This document shows, piece by piece, positions 35,370 to 44,925 of a stretch of 64,000 bases of DNA. How positions within the stretch are numbered: position 1 is the first letter of the stretch; each line of letters starts with the position of its first letter. The translations under genes were made by a program, and so were the position numbers. Below the pieces are notes generated by a model that did no database searches, was not told where the DNA came from, and saw only the letters and a program-made list of their open reading frames with translations. Source of the stretch: Streptomyces sp. NBC_01454 (GTDB lineage Bacteria > Actinomycetota > Actinomycetes > Streptomycetales > Streptomycetaceae); assembly GCF_036227565.1 (NCBI RefSeq), contig NZ_CP109461.1, positions 1-64,000 on the forward strand, written 5' to 3'.

Positions 35370-36278
35370 ATGGCCAACTACTCCATCTCCGCCAGCCAGA
35401 TCACCGAGGGCAAGAACGTCTTCATCCGCGGGAAGCTCGGCTTCGCCGTACTCGCCCGCCTCATTGAGGGCGCGGAGCTCGTCGCCAGCGACCAGCGCAA
35501 GACGAAGAACGGCTTGAACCCCGTCGGTAAGCCGCACACCACTGCGACGATCATTCACGCCGAGGTCCAGTTCGCCGATCCGAACAACCCCACTCTCGAA
35601 GAGCAGTTCGTCTCCGAGCGCCGCTACGACTCCCCGAAGCGGTCCGAAACCGGACCCAACTACTCCATCGACTCCAAGGGCAGCACCCTGCCGGTCATCG
35701 CGATCCCTTCTCCGAAGGGCGACGGCACCTACGACCAGGACGAGTCCGGCCGGGAGCTCGCGCAGGGCCTCGACGTCACGCTCGTGCTGCGCACCTACAA
35801 GCCGAAGAACTTCAACAACCGCGGCCTGGCCCTCGAACAGGTGATCGTTCACGAGACGCCGCGCTACTACAATGCCGGCGGCATCGATCAGGCGGAGCTG
35901 GCTGCGCGTGGCATCGTGCTCAACGGCACGCCGCGCCCCGTTCAGGCCACTCCTGCCAGTGCTGCCCCTGCCGCCGCCGTCCCGGTGGCGACCGAGGTAG
36001 AGGACGGCCTGTCCTTCCCGGCCCCGCAGCCGGCGTCCGCACCTGTGGCCGTGGCCGCGCAGTCTCCGGTTCAGACCGCCCCGGCGACCGACGCTGTTGC
36101 TCCCGCTCCAGCTCCGGCTCCTGTCCAGCAGGACACCCTGGAGGAGAAGCTCGCGCGTCTTGAGGCCGAGAACGCCTCCCTCAAGGACGCCGGTTCGGCG
36201 GTGGGCTCGCCCGTGGCCACCGGCCTCTGGAACGGCTCCGGCCCGGCCCAGCAGGCGGGGATCACCTACCAGGGCTGA
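35370..36278 (+). CDS. Putative DNA-metabolism protein with low-complexity tail
   Basis: 302 residues. Residues 1-195 form a conserved-looking, beta-rich globular region (MANYSISASQITEGKNVFIR, GLDVTLVLRTYKPKNF). A Pro/Ala/Val-rich linker follows (about 196-255), then a short coiled coil (LEEKLARLEAENASLKD) and a Gly/Gln tail. This architecture and the position next to the primase would suit a single-strand DNA-binding protein, but the core was not recognised as an OB fold and the function is inference. Own promoter region and own terminator. Confidence 0.5.
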   Translation: MANYSISASQITEGKNVFIRGKLGFAVLARLIEGAELVASDQRKTKNGLNPVGKPHTTATIIHAEVQFADPNNPTLEEQFVSERRYDSPKRSETGPNYSIDSKGSTLPVIAIPSPKGDGTYDQDESGRELAQGLDVTLVLRTYKPKNFNNRGLALEQVIVHETPRYYNAGGIDQAELAARGIVLNGTPRPVQATPASAAPAAAVPVATEVEDGLSFPAPQPASAPVAVAAQSPVQTAPATDAVAPAPAPAPVQQDTLEEKLARLEAENASLKDAGSAVGSPVATGLWNGSGPAQQAGITYQG

Positions 36279-36298
36279 TCCACGCTGACCATCGATGA

Positions 36299-36333
36299 GA
36301 CCCCCGTACTCGCATCCGTGCAGTACGGGGGTC
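36299..36333. terminator. Hairpin terminator with pyrimidine tail
   Basis: Perfect 12-bp stem (36299-36310 with 36322-36333), 11-base loop, followed by CTGTCTTTCTC. Separates the 35370 gene from the primase-polymerase. Confidence 0.9.
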
Positions 36334-36373
36334 CTGTCTTTCTCTTCCCCTCCTGACGCCTCCGATCGAAAGC

Positions 36374-37432
36374 ATGCGTCCCACGATGACTCCAGCCGAC
36401 CCCCATGCCTGGTTCCCGCAGTTCTACGGCAACCCCGCGATCCGCACTCTCGCCAGTGCCTGTCGGTGGACCATCTCCGGACAGATCGGGGAAGAGACCC
36501 CCGACGATCCCACCAAGCCGCCGAAGCGCAAGGCCCCGATCGACGTACGGCACCTGCTCGCCGGCTGCACCTCCAGCTGCAAGCACGCTGGCCCACTACG
36601 CGGAGCCTTCGCCCTGGACGAGACCTGCCTGCTCACCCTCGATGAACTCACCGCGGCGATACCGAACGCTGCGAACACCGCCTTCTACCTCCAAGCCCAG
36701 ACTGACGGGCTGCTCGTCCTCGACATCGAGGCCGACTGCCCGCCAGGTGTGGCCACAGACCTGCTGCGGCTGCCGAGAATCCTCTACTCGGAGCTGTCGA
36801 TGTCCGGCCAGGGCTTCCATCTCGTCATGCCGCTGCCGAAGAACTTCCACGACTTCCCCGTAGCCGCCTGCAAGCGCGTCCTGCGTGAGGAACACGGCTG
36901 GTACGAGCTGCTCCTGGACCACTGGTCGACCTTCACCCGCGAGCCGGTGCCCGATCGCATCGTCGCTCACGTCAACGCAGCAACTACCGCGCCGGCCTTC
37001 GCCTCCATAGAGGGCCTCTACGCGCAGCTGGCCGTGAACGCCAGCGAGAGCTCCGGTGCTTCAGCATCAGCTGTCGACACCGCCGAGGACATGCCCGACA
37101 TCCCGTACTCGCAGGCGATCGTCGAGCAGACCCTGACCAGTGCACGCCATCAGCTCCGGGATCCCGGAGACTTCAACCACGACATGTCCCGCTGGGAGTT
37201 CTCCGTTCTTGCCTCGCTCTACGGCTGGATGCGGACGCAACTGCGCGCCTACAGCGCCCTCGGCGTCGAGTACTCGACAGGCGACACCGCGTGGTTGCTC
37301 TACAAGGCGGCGGTCGATGTCATCCCTGCGCGCCCCAAGCACAGCGAGCGGCGCAACGGCCGGCCCTTCCTCCTTGACCGGGCGGCTGCGCTCGTGGCCG
37401 ACCGCGAGGCCCGTTCCTCGTCGACCAACTGA
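36374..37432 (+). CDS. Primase-polymerase (AEP superfamily)
   Basis: 352 residues. The archaeo-eukaryotic primase fold is marked by the metal-binding pair in LLVLDIEAD (D117, E119) and the sugar-binding SMSGQGFHL (H149), the arrangement of the plasmid/phage prim-pol group. A C-terminal helical region (about 240-350) could be a primase C-terminal domain. It may make primers for the B-family polymerase encoded at 8531. Starts 11 bases after CGATCGAAAGC; ATG 36386 is an alternative. Single-gene unit between hairpins. Confidence 0.8.
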   Translation: MRPTMTPADPHAWFPQFYGNPAIRTLASACRWTISGQIGEETPDDPTKPPKRKAPIDVRHLLAGCTSSCKHAGPLRGAFALDETCLLTLDELTAAIPNAANTAFYLQAQTDGLLVLDIEADCPPGVATDLLRLPRILYSELSMSGQGFHLVMPLPKNFHDFPVAACKRVLREEHGWYELLLDHWSTFTREPVPDRIVAHVNAATTAPAFASIEGLYAQLAVNASESSGASASAVDTAEDMPDIPYSQAIVEQTLTSARHQLRDPGDFNHDMSRWEFSVLASLYGWMRTQLRAYSALGVEYSTGDTAWLLYKAAVDVIPARPKHSERRNGRPFLLDRAAALVADREARSSSTN

Positions 37433-37771
37433 CCGACGCTCTGTGCCCGTTCCTGCTGCTGCTTCAGCTCCTGGTTCATCTGCTGCCTCCGGCAGCGGGT
37501 GGGGTGGGTGACGGGTGCTGCGGCGGGGCCGAGCACAGGTGGGGGACAGTGCTGGATCGCGCGGAGCGCGATCGGGCGGCGATGCGCAGCGGGGCTCCAT
37601 CGCCACCCACGGCGGGAGTGCAGGTCTCCGCCAGGCTCCGACGGCGCGGCCCGCGCCACAGGACCGTTCACGGCCTATGCAGCCTCGGCGACGCCGAGAG
37701 CGGCAGCGCCGTCCTCCGACATCTCTTGCCTTTCTCTCTCTTCCTCGCCCACGCACAGAAAAGACGTCGAC
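37433..37771. other. Intergenic region
   Basis: About 340 bases without a supported gene. Ends with a pyrimidine tract TTGCCTTTCTCTCTC shortly before the MoxR start. A similar tract follows the 40827-40877 hairpin and a shorter one follows 36299-36333, suggesting terminator tails of a common type. Confidence 0.45.
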
Positions 37772-39013
37772 ATGAAGTTCAACGACACCCTGACGACCCT
37801 CATCAAGCAGTCCCTTGAGGTCGGCGCGACGCCCGCTCTCATGGGCGAACCCGGCATCGGCAAGTCCAGCTTCGTCGAGGACCTGGCCTACTCCATGGGC
37901 ACGCAGGCTTTCACGCTGCCGTGCAACCAGCTCGCCGACAAGGCCGACCTCACCGGTGCGCGCCTGGCGCCGTACACCAAGCACGACGGTACTCAGAGCT
38001 ACAAGCAGGTCTTCTACCCGCACCAGGTGATCCAGGAGTGCATCGACTACGCCGAGAAGAACCCGCGTGAGTGGCCGATCCTCTTCCTCGACGAGATCAA
38101 CCGCACCACCTCTGACGTCACCTCCGGCGCGCTGACCCTGGTCACGCTGCGCCGCATGGGCTACGTCGAGCTGCCCAAGAACGTCCGCATCGTCGTGGCC
38201 GGCAACGACAAGGGCAACGTCACCTCGCTCGACGAGGCGAGCCTGTCCCGCTTCGCGATCTTCCACGTCGAGCCCGACGCCGCCACCCTCATGTCTGTCC
38301 TCGGCGACAACATGAACCCCTGGGTGAAAGCGGTGCTCACGCAGTACCCCGCGCTGATCTTCCAGAAGTCGACGCCCGAGGCCATCGTCGCCGACGGCCA
38401 GGACGACGATGACAGCGGCAACGTCACGATGGCCGATCTGTTCGACGGCGGCGAGGAGATGAACCAGCTCACCACGCCGCGCACGATCGACAACCTGTCG
38501 AAGTGGCTCAACGCGGCGGATCCGCAGCAGCTGGCGCAGTACCTGGCCACCCCGATCCAGATCGGCGACCGCGAGACCTCGCTGCTGAACGAGGCCATCG
38601 AGGCCTACGTCGGGGACACCATGTTCACCACGCAGCTCGTGGCCACCATCTCCCAGGACCTGGCGAACAACGCCGGCGGCGTGCAGCAAAACCGGGTGAA
38701 CGTCCCGAAGCCGAACTGCTACCAGAGCCTGAAGGCAGCAGCGACCGTGACCGACATGGCCGCGCTCGTCGCGACGCTGACCGACAACGAGAAGTCCGGA
38801 TCGCTGCTGTACGCGCTCAAGGAGAGCGAGGACAACGCGCGCCTCATCGAGCAGCTGGCCCAGGCCGCCACCCAGATCGGGCCGGAGTACACCCGCACGC
38901 TCATCCAGATGGTGACCAGCCAGCAGATCGACCGCCAGAACCTGGAGGCCTTCATGGAGATCGACGCTCCGATCGTCAACCAGGCCAAGCCGGTCCTCTC
39001 GGCCTTCCTCTGA
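37772..39013 (+). CDS. MoxR-type AAA+ ATPase
   Basis: 413 residues from the ATG at 37772; an upstream in-frame extension has no coding character. Walker A GEPGIGKSS (K31), Walker B ILFLDEINR (D107/E108), sensor VVAGND and an SRFAIFHVEP arginine region fit the MoxR/CbbQ branch of AAA+ proteins. These act with a VWA partner to remodel or insert metal into target complexes. The partner is the next gene. A hairpin separates the two genes. Confidence 0.85.
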   Translation: MKFNDTLTTLIKQSLEVGATPALMGEPGIGKSSFVEDLAYSMGTQAFTLPCNQLADKADLTGARLAPYTKHDGTQSYKQVFYPHQVIQECIDYAEKNPREWPILFLDEINRTTSDVTSGALTLVTLRRMGYVELPKNVRIVVAGNDKGNVTSLDEASLSRFAIFHVEPDAATLMSVLGDNMNPWVKAVLTQYPALIFQKSTPEAIVADGQDDDDSGNVTMADLFDGGEEMNQLTTPRTIDNLSKWLNAADPQQLAQYLATPIQIGDRETSLLNEAIEAYVGDTMFTTQLVATISQDLANNAGGVQQNRVNVPKPNCYQSLKAAATVTDMAALVATLTDNEKSGSLLYALKESEDNARLIEQLAQAATQIGPEYTRTLIQMVTSQQIDRQNLEAFMEIDAPIVNQAKPVLSAFL

Positions 39014-39024
39014 TCGATCGATCA

Positions 39025-39077
39025 CCGGTGGTGGGGACTGCTGCGGTGCAGCCCTTGCTGCAACTCCCCACCACCGG
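39025..39077. terminator. Hairpin between MoxR and VWA genes
   Basis: Perfect 13-bp stem (39025-39037 with 39065-39077), starting 11 bases after the MoxR stop. Confidence 0.8.
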
Positions 39078-39121
39078 CGGCGCTCTGCCGCTGCCTTGTC
39101 CTCAGAAGGAGACCACGACAC

Positions 39122-40807
39122 ATGACGATCAACGTCACGAATCAGAAGCCGGCCGTGCTTGACGCACTGCACACCATCGCGTGCATCGGCGACTACGACC
39201 CGGTACCTGCGATCCAGCAGGTCCTCGTCGACCCGCTGCTGCAGCCGTTGAACCCCAACGCCCCGGCAAGCATCACCGACGCCCAGGGCGCGGATCTGAC
39301 GGGGGGCATCTCGGACCTGATCATGAGCTGCTTCGACGACACGCTGAACGTGGGCAGCGAGCAGACCGTCAAGGAGTTGCTCGGGCAGACCCTGATCAGC
39401 TTCGACCAGGGCACGCCGCTGCCGGTCGCCGAGCTCTTCGCCGTCCAGGCCGGGCAGCAGAACAAGATGCCCGCGCCCTCCCCGCGGGTGCTCTACACGG
39501 CACAGGCTGACGTCCTCCCGGCCGCGAAGGCCCTGCTGGCGGGGACCGGCGGCGAGAGCGCTTTCTTCGCCTCGATCGCCTACACCTTCCACCCCGACAC
39601 CCTCGGGTTCTGGTTCCAGTCCTCCGCGGCCTTCGACGACTTCAAGGTCTGGCTGTCCCAGAAGACGCAGACGATGGCCAGCGCGCTGCCGCCGGCCACC
39701 ACCAAGTTGCTCAACGACTTCTCGGCCCTGTCCCTGAAGGGGCTCACCGAGTCGCTGCTGGTGCGCAAGGACGACTCTGACGCCAACGATGAGCACTCCT
39801 TCGCTCGCGTGCTCGTGCACATGCTCATGAACTACGTCGAGCAGCAGCGGGCCCAGGCCAGCCAGCAGAACACCACCCTGGACACCGGCGTCCTGCCGTT
39901 CACGGTCGGGGAGTTGTTCTGCCCGCGCTCCCTCGTCCTGGTCAACGTCGAGGCCCATGCCCGGGCCACCGCGGCGAAGATCACGGGGGAGTGGAACCTC
40001 ATCAAACAGTCGCTGGCTTCGCCGGTGAAGGTCGTCTCGAACACGTCGCTGTCCAAGCTCACGTCACTGCCACGGGCAGCCGCCCGGGCTGCCGCCCTGG
40101 GAGCTAAGCAGCAACCGGGCCAGCCTGGCAGCCGTAGCGCCCAGGTGGCATTTCGCAAGCAGCCGCCGAGCAAGCTCGACCTGCTCAAGGACATCACCCG
40201 TGTGCTGCGCCGGATGGGCAAGGTCAACAAGTCGCAGAACATCTTCCGCACGACGAAGGCGACCTTCCTCAAGGCCAACCGCCGGGACCCGGACGACTGC
40301 AACAAGCCCGGCCGGATCACCTCGTTGCAGTACATGCCCGACCTGCACATCTACATCGACACCTCCGGTTCGATCTCCGAGGAGAACTACCAGGAGGCGG
40401 TCATGATGCTCATCCGGATCGCCAAGAAGCTCAACATCAACCTGTACTTCAACTCGTTCAGCCACTTCCTGTCCCAGGAGGTGATGCTGCGCACGGAGAA
40501 CAAGTCGACGGCTCAAATCTGGAAGGAGTTCCGCAGGATCCCGAAGGTGTCGGGCGGAACGGAGTACACGCAGATCTGGCAGTACATCAACGCCAGCCGC
40601 GTGCGCCAGCGCAGGCTCTCACTCATGGTCACCGACTTCGACTGGCTGCCGCCGTCCACACGTCAGGACCACCCGAAGAACCTGTACTACGCACCGTGCT
40701 CCGCCATGGACTGGTCGTTCATGGTTGACCTGGCAAAACGCTACGCCGACTCGATGCAGCACATCGATCCAAGCATCCGGCAGAGGCTCCTCGGCATGGT
40801 GGTCTGA
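39122..40807 (+). CDS. VWA-domain partner of MoxR ATPase
   Basis: 561 residues starting after AGAAGGAGACC. A C-terminal von Willebrand A domain (about 405-560) has the MIDAS metal site IYIDTSGSISE (D413, S415, S417), GGTEYTQI and VTDFDWLP. The N-terminal 400 residues are helical and were not recognised; a basic Gln-rich linker lies near 320-345. MoxR-VWA pairs such as RavA-ViaA and NorQ-NorD remodel protein targets; the target here is unknown. Confidence 0.85.
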   Translation: MTINVTNQKPAVLDALHTIACIGDYDPVPAIQQVLVDPLLQPLNPNAPASITDAQGADLTGGISDLIMSCFDDTLNVGSEQTVKELLGQTLISFDQGTPLPVAELFAVQAGQQNKMPAPSPRVLYTAQADVLPAAKALLAGTGGESAFFASIAYTFHPDTLGFWFQSSAAFDDFKVWLSQKTQTMASALPPATTKLLNDFSALSLKGLTESLLVRKDDSDANDEHSFARVLVHMLMNYVEQQRAQASQQNTTLDTGVLPFTVGELFCPRSLVLVNVEAHARATAAKITGEWNLIKQSLASPVKVVSNTSLSKLTSLPRAAARAAALGAKQQPGQPGSRSAQVAFRKQPPSKLDLLKDITRVLRRMGKVNKSQNIFRTTKATFLKANRRDPDDCNKPGRITSLQYMPDLHIYIDTSGSISEENYQEAVMMLIRIAKKLNINLYFNSFSHFLSQEVMLRTENKSTAQIWKEFRRIPKVSGGTEYTQIWQYINASRVRQRRLSLMVTDFDWLPPSTRQDHPKNLYYAPCSAMDWSFMVDLAKRYADSMQHIDPSIRQRLLGMVV

Positions 40808-40826
40808 CCCTGCTGCCCCAAGGACC

Positions 40827-40877
40827 GCCAAGAGCGGTGCCGTGCAACCAACTCACCTGGCCAGCACCGCTCTTGGC
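40827..40877. terminator. Strong hairpin terminator
   Basis: Perfect 14-bp stem (40827-40840 with 40864-40877) followed by a pyrimidine tail ending CTTTCTCTCTC. Confidence 0.9.
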
Positions 40878-40983
40878 GACCCCTGCCTTTCTCTCTCACT
40901 CATCCATATCCCTGCTCGGGACACCGTGGCGCATCCACCCAGCGCGCCACCACGCCGAGCGACCCGCACCGAAGGAGGACCCG

Positions 40984-42894
40984 GTGGGTCTCAGCAACTT
41001 CACACCCGGCGGCTCCGACGACGACGACAAGGGCAACGGCGGCGGTGGCAGCTTCCCTCCGCAGTTCCCGCCCATGGGGCTGCCGTCCAGCGGTGGCAGC
41101 GCCGACGACGTCAAGGAGCTCCTCGTCGACTACAACGAGAAGTTCAAGAACGCCGATCCGACCATGTTCCGTGACACGCTCATCGGGCAGGTCCTCTCGG
41201 TCGTCATCAGCAAGACCAAGCCCAACGCTCTGCTGGTCGGTTCCGCCGGCGTCGGCAAGACGAAGATCGTCGAGGACATCGCCCGGCGCATCGCGCTCGG
41301 CGACGCCCTCATTCCCGACCAGCTCAAGGACTACACGATCTACGAGCTGCCCATCACCAACATCATCGCCGGGACAGGCATCGTCGGCTCGCTGGAGGAG
41401 AAGGTCCAGGCGATCGTCGAGTTCGCCTCGGACCCCAAGAACAAGGCCATCCTGTTCATGGACGAGATCCACCAGATCACCGGAGGGTCCGGCAGCCATG
41501 GCGACGCCGTCGGCCGCAAGATCTCGCAGATCCTCAAGCCGGCTCTTGCCCGCGGCGACATGTCTGTCATCGGCGCGACCACCAGCACCGAGTCTCGGGC
41601 ATTCGACGAGGACCCGGCCTTCGCCCGCCGCTTCACCCGGCTCATCGTCGACGAGCTGAGCGTGGAACAGACGCTGGCCGTGATGACCGCGGTCCGGCCC
41701 GGCCTCATGGCGCACTACCGTCACCAGATCGGGGTCTCCGACGACGTCCTGGCCTCGGTGGTGCAGATCGCCGAAGCGAACTCGAGGGCCGGCCAGCACC
41801 GGCCGGACAACGCCATCACGCTGCTCGACCGCGCGATGGCTGATCGGGTCCTGGAGCAGAAGAAGCTCATCGTCCAGGCCGAGAACGCCGGCAACACGGT
41901 ACTCGCGCAGACCTTGCGGTCCATCCCGCAGGTGCCGCTGACGAGCACCCGTGTGCTCGATGTGGCCAAGCGCCTGATGACCGGAAACGCCCAGCGCAAG
42001 GACCTCGACGTCGCCGCGCTGAGCGCCACGCTCACCAGCCGCCTGCAGGGCCAGGACGACGTACTCGCCAAGCTCACGGACCGTCTGGCCCGCGAAGAGC
42101 TCGACCTGTTCCCGACGAAGACGCCCACGACGTGGCTGTTCGCCGGGGCCTCGGGTGTGGGTAAGACCGAGGCGGTCAAGATCATCGCTCAGGAGACAAC
42201 CGGCACCGAGCCGATCATCCTCAACATGACCGAGTTCCACACCCCGTCGGCCATCGCCAAGATCGTCGGGGCACCTCCCGGGTACGTGGGTTCGGACTCC
42301 AACCAGGAACTCCCTTTCGACACGCTGGAGTCCAACCCCCACCGGATGATCCTGCTCGACGAGTTCGAGAAGGCCGACAAGGCCGTGCAGCGCCTGTTCC
42401 TCTCGGCGTTCGACGAAGGCTACATCCGCAACGCCCATGGCAAGATGCTGGACTTCTCCAAGGCCCTGGTCATCTGCACGACCAACGCCGCCCGTGATTC
42501 GCTCGACGGCAAGATGATCGGCTTCGGCAACAACCCGAAGACCATCTCGAACCAGAGCCTCAACAAGGCACTGGAGCAGTTCTTCGACGCCGAGCTGCTG
42601 GGCCGGTTCTCACTGGTCGTGGGGTTCAACCCCATCGACCGGCAGACCTACCGGCAGATCATGGCCGCCGACTACGAGCGGCAGCGTGAGCGGATCGTCG
42701 AGGCCAAGCCGCGGATGGCCCAGGCGCTGCCCGTGTCGATGCCCGACGACGAGCTGCGCGCCATTGAAGCGACCACCTACGTGGACTCCCAGGGTGCGCG
42801 GCCGGCGCGCAAGGCTGTTCGCACCTGGATCGAGGACTACCTGCTCGCTGCCCAGACCGGCGGCACAGCCTCGGCATCCCTGTCGGATGACTGA
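40984..42894 (+). CDS. ClpA/ClpB-like double AAA+ ATPase
   Basis: 636 residues from a GTG with GAAGGAGG ahead. Two AAA+ modules: D1 with GSAGVGKT (K92), LFMDEIHQ and GATTSTE; D2 with GASGVGKTE (K394), GAPPGYVGSD, LLDEFEKAD and a C-terminal D2-small domain. The Clp N-domain is replaced by a Gly/Asp-rich disordered stretch (GGSDDDDKGNGGGG), and no ClpB M-domain of normal length or ClpP-binding loop is obvious. Probably an unfoldase/disaggregase dedicated to the replicon. It follows the MoxR-VWA pair. Confidence 0.88.
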   Translation: MGLSNFTPGGSDDDDKGNGGGGSFPPQFPPMGLPSSGGSADDVKELLVDYNEKFKNADPTMFRDTLIGQVLSVVISKTKPNALLVGSAGVGKTKIVEDIARRIALGDALIPDQLKDYTIYELPITNIIAGTGIVGSLEEKVQAIVEFASDPKNKAILFMDEIHQITGGSGSHGDAVGRKISQILKPALARGDMSVIGATTSTESRAFDEDPAFARRFTRLIVDELSVEQTLAVMTAVRPGLMAHYRHQIGVSDDVLASVVQIAEANSRAGQHRPDNAITLLDRAMADRVLEQKKLIVQAENAGNTVLAQTLRSIPQVPLTSTRVLDVAKRLMTGNAQRKDLDVAALSATLTSRLQGQDDVLAKLTDRLAREELDLFPTKTPTTWLFAGASGVGKTEAVKIIAQETTGTEPIILNMTEFHTPSAIAKIVGAPPGYVGSDSNQELPFDTLESNPHRMILLDEFEKADKAVQRLFLSAFDEGYIRNAHGKMLDFSKALVICTTNAARDSLDGKMIGFGNNPKTISNQSLNKALEQFFDAELLGRFSLVVGFNPIDRQTYRQIMAADYERQRERIVEAKPRMAQALPVSMPDDELRAIEATTYVDSQGARPARKAVRTWIEDYLLAAQTGGTASASLSDD

Positions 42895-42923
42895 GCAGCC
42901 GTCCACATCGCACCGAGCGCCCT

Positions 42924-42950
42924 TGTTCCGGATGTTCCGGAACAGGAGCG
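42924..42950. terminator. Hairpin after Clp-like gene
   Basis: Stem GTTCCGG/CCGGAAC with a 5-base loop, extended by weaker pairs on both sides, 30 bases after the stop codon. Confidence 0.55.
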
Positions 42951-43050
42951 CTTGCGGGTTGCAGTCCCGTCAGGAGCACCACCACCTCGCTCAAACACCC
43001 ACCGGCCGGCGCCACCACGGCGCTGCCGGCCCGTACCCAAGGAGTTTCAC

Positions 43051-43401
43051 GTGCGCGTTGGCACTGCCCTCGACCTGGGCGGCGGTGATATCGACGGCGC
43101 CGAGCCCACTGTCGAGTTCGCCTGGGAGATCGGAGCGCTGCCGCTGCCGCGCGGCGGTGAACGCATCGCCTTCGGCGAGCTGTTCACCGTGGTCCGCTCG
43201 GTGCAGTACCTCTGCCCGGACGCCGACTACATCGCTTCCCGGGAGGTGAAGATCGACCCCGTGACGGTGGAACTGCGTCTGGCGCTGCCGAAGGCGTCCA
43301 GGGAGGCCGGGTTCACGCTGCCGGAGCTACGCGCGATCCTCGCCGGGTGGCCGTGCGTGAGCGAGCTGTACGTCCCCGGCGTCGAGCGGAGGACGGCATG
43401 A
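43051..43401 (+). CDS. Small hypothetical protein
   Basis: 116 residues from a GTG preceded by AAGGAG. Beta-rich start (VEFAWEIGALPLPRGGERIA) and a DPVTVELRLALPKASREAGF segment. Overlaps the following gene by 4 bases (ATGA). No family recognised. Confidence 0.65.
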   Translation: MRVGTALDLGGGDIDGAEPTVEFAWEIGALPLPRGGERIAFGELFTVVRSVQYLCPDADYIASREVKIDPVTVELRLALPKASREAGFTLPELRAILAGWPCVSELYVPGVERRTA

Positions 43402-43766
43402 GCGGCCACCTGCCCACGGACGCCGCGCTCGCCGGGCTCCGGCTCGCCCCCCGCGCGCGGCACGTACCCGCCTGGATGTACGTCCAGGACGCCGGACCCG
43501 GCCTGGTGAGCTTCGTCGGCGCCAGCCGCGTAACCCCGCAGGCCGGAGCGCACCCGCTTCGGTACGGCAGCGAGCGCACGCACCAGATGATCGTCGGGGA
43601 GTTCGTGCTGCGGCCCCACTACGCGCTGGCCACCGACGCGCTGATCGGCACGGGCCTGGGCGGTATCGCCGGCCGCGGCTTCCACGACCTCGACGGCCTG
43701 CTGGACAACGGCGAGCTCCTCTTCGACCCCTACGGCCGCTACCCGGGCACCGCCCCGCAGAGCTGA
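43398..43766 (+). CDS. Small hypothetical protein
   Basis: 122 residues in an ATGA overlap with the previous gene. Gly/Ala/Arg-rich with likely beta strands (HVPAWMYVQDAGPGLVSFVG). No cysteine or membrane motif. Coupled with 43051 and followed closely by 43805. Confidence 0.65.
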   Translation: MSGHLPTDAALAGLRLAPRARHVPAWMYVQDAGPGLVSFVGASRVTPQAGAHPLRYGSERTHQMIVGEFVLRPHYALATDALIGTGLGGIAGRGFHDLDGLLDNGELLFDPYGRYPGTAPQS

Positions 43767-43804
43767 CGCCGAATCCCCCCGAACACGCCCCTTTGAGGAT
43801 TCCC

Positions 43805-44470
43805 ATGGTGACCACCACACCCTCCGCCCTGTCCACGGCCCCCGGCGACGCCGGGCCCTGCGACGTCGCCGACGTCCTGGCCGCGCTGGCCGGTGCCGCC
43901 GCCGACCCCTTCGACCGCTGGGACCATGCCCGCGCCGAGCAGGTCCTTCAGCTGGCCGGCTGGCTCCAGTGCGCCACCGCGTGGCGCACCCAGGATCTCC
44001 ACGAACCCCCGGGCGTGCCCGGGCCCGCCCACGGCGGCGTGGTCCACGGGCTGATCACCGCCTACCAAGGGATGCTCGCGCGTCAGCGCGCCGAGATCGC
44101 GGTCTTCATGTACGCCGACGGGACACTGAAGGGCAAGGGTTACAACGACTACGACGCGGTCTTCGACCAGCACGTCGAGGAGACCGTTCAGATGCTCGGC
44201 ACCGTGATGGCGGTGCTCGCCGGGGAGTACGGCCGTCCCGGCGACGAGCCTCGCCCGCACCCCGATCCGCAAGGCGACGCCCCGTCCGGCCCCACCGGCG
44301 CGCCCCGCCGGACGGCGTATCTCGCCCCCACGCTCTCATTGCTCAGAAAGGGGGACAGCCATGTCCACCATGCTCCCCGAACCGCTGCTCCAGGAGCACC
44401 GAAAGCGAGCCATGGAGCTCTCTTTCGCGGCCCGGGCGAACCTCACCACCCATGTCCGGAGCACCGATGA
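43805..44470 (+). CDS. Hypothetical helical protein
   Basis: About 221 residues as read. Helical and acidic for the first 150 residues (DVADVLAALAGAAADPFDRW, GLITAYQGMLARQRAEIAVF, VEETVQMLGTVMAVLAGEYG). The last 40 residues overlap the well-supported 44361 gene and look non-coding (His/Pro-rich), so the true stop may have been lost to an indel near 44290-44340. Confidence 0.55.
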   Translation: MVTTTPSALSTAPGDAGPCDVADVLAALAGAAADPFDRWDHARAEQVLQLAGWLQCATAWRTQDLHEPPGVPGPAHGGVVHGLITAYQGMLARQRAEIAVFMYADGTLKGKGYNDYDAVFDQHVEETVQMLGTVMAVLAGEYGRPGDEPRPHPDPQGDAPSGPTGAPRRTAYLAPTLSLLRKGDSHVHHAPRTAAPGAPKASHGALFRGPGEPHHPCPEHR

Positions 44471-44612
44471 ACTCCGCGAACTGGGCCTCATGCTCGGCCT
44501 GATGGAGGTCGATCCCGGGGGGTCCCTCGTCGCGGCCTGTCCCTGGGATCTCGATGCCGGCGATGCTGCCGTCGATGGTCCCGACCGGCGCTCGGACTCG
44601 ACCTCGAAGTGA
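44361..44612 (+). CDS. Small hypothetical protein
   Basis: 83 residues after AGAAAGGGGGACAGCC. Helical N-terminus (LLQEHRKRAMELSFAARANL), then LGLMLGLMEVDPGGSLVAAC. Codon bias is good throughout, which is why it is preferred over the overlapping tail of 43805. Function unknown. Confidence 0.6.
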   Translation: MSTMLPEPLLQEHRKRAMELSFAARANLTTHVRSTDELRELGLMLGLMEVDPGGSLVAACPWDLDAGDAAVDGPDRRSDSTSK

Positions 44613-44925
44613 GATGAGCTGCCGCTGATGAACGACCGCGCGCCTGGGTAGCGCGCGGTGTCCGGGGCGTGGCTTCGCCACATACCCCGGATTCAGGGGC
44701 CTAACGGCCCCTGACGGGTGGGTTGAGAGGAACACGGGCGGGGCTCGTCAGCTGACGAGAGCCCCGCCCGTGTTCGTACCTGCGCCCATGACCCAGCCCT
44801 GTCGCTGCGCTTTTCGCTCGCCTTCGAGCATTCGGCTGACTATTCAACCTTGTCGGAATTGCTATGCGACATGATTTATGCCCTCTCTCAACCCGCCTCT
44901 CGATCCACTGGAGAAAGGCAACGAC
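44613..44925. other. Intergenic region with several hairpins
   Basis: About 310 bases without a gene. Contains GCGCGC/GCGCGC near 44640-44656, AGGGGCC/GGCCCCT near 44694-44712 and the strong terminator at 44730-44775. The UvrD gene must have its own promoter in the last 150 bases; no clear -35/-10 pair was found. Confidence 0.5.
44730..44775. terminator. Strong hairpin terminator
   Basis: Perfect 16-bp stem (44730-44745 with 44760-44775); the loop itself contains the palindrome CGTCAGCTGACG. Confidence 0.85.

Noticed and set aside
37067..39958. 963-residue open frame on the minus strand opposite the primase-polymerase, MoxR and VWA genes
   Set aside because: Same GC-bias artefact; the plus strand carries Walker and MIDAS motifs in the correct order.
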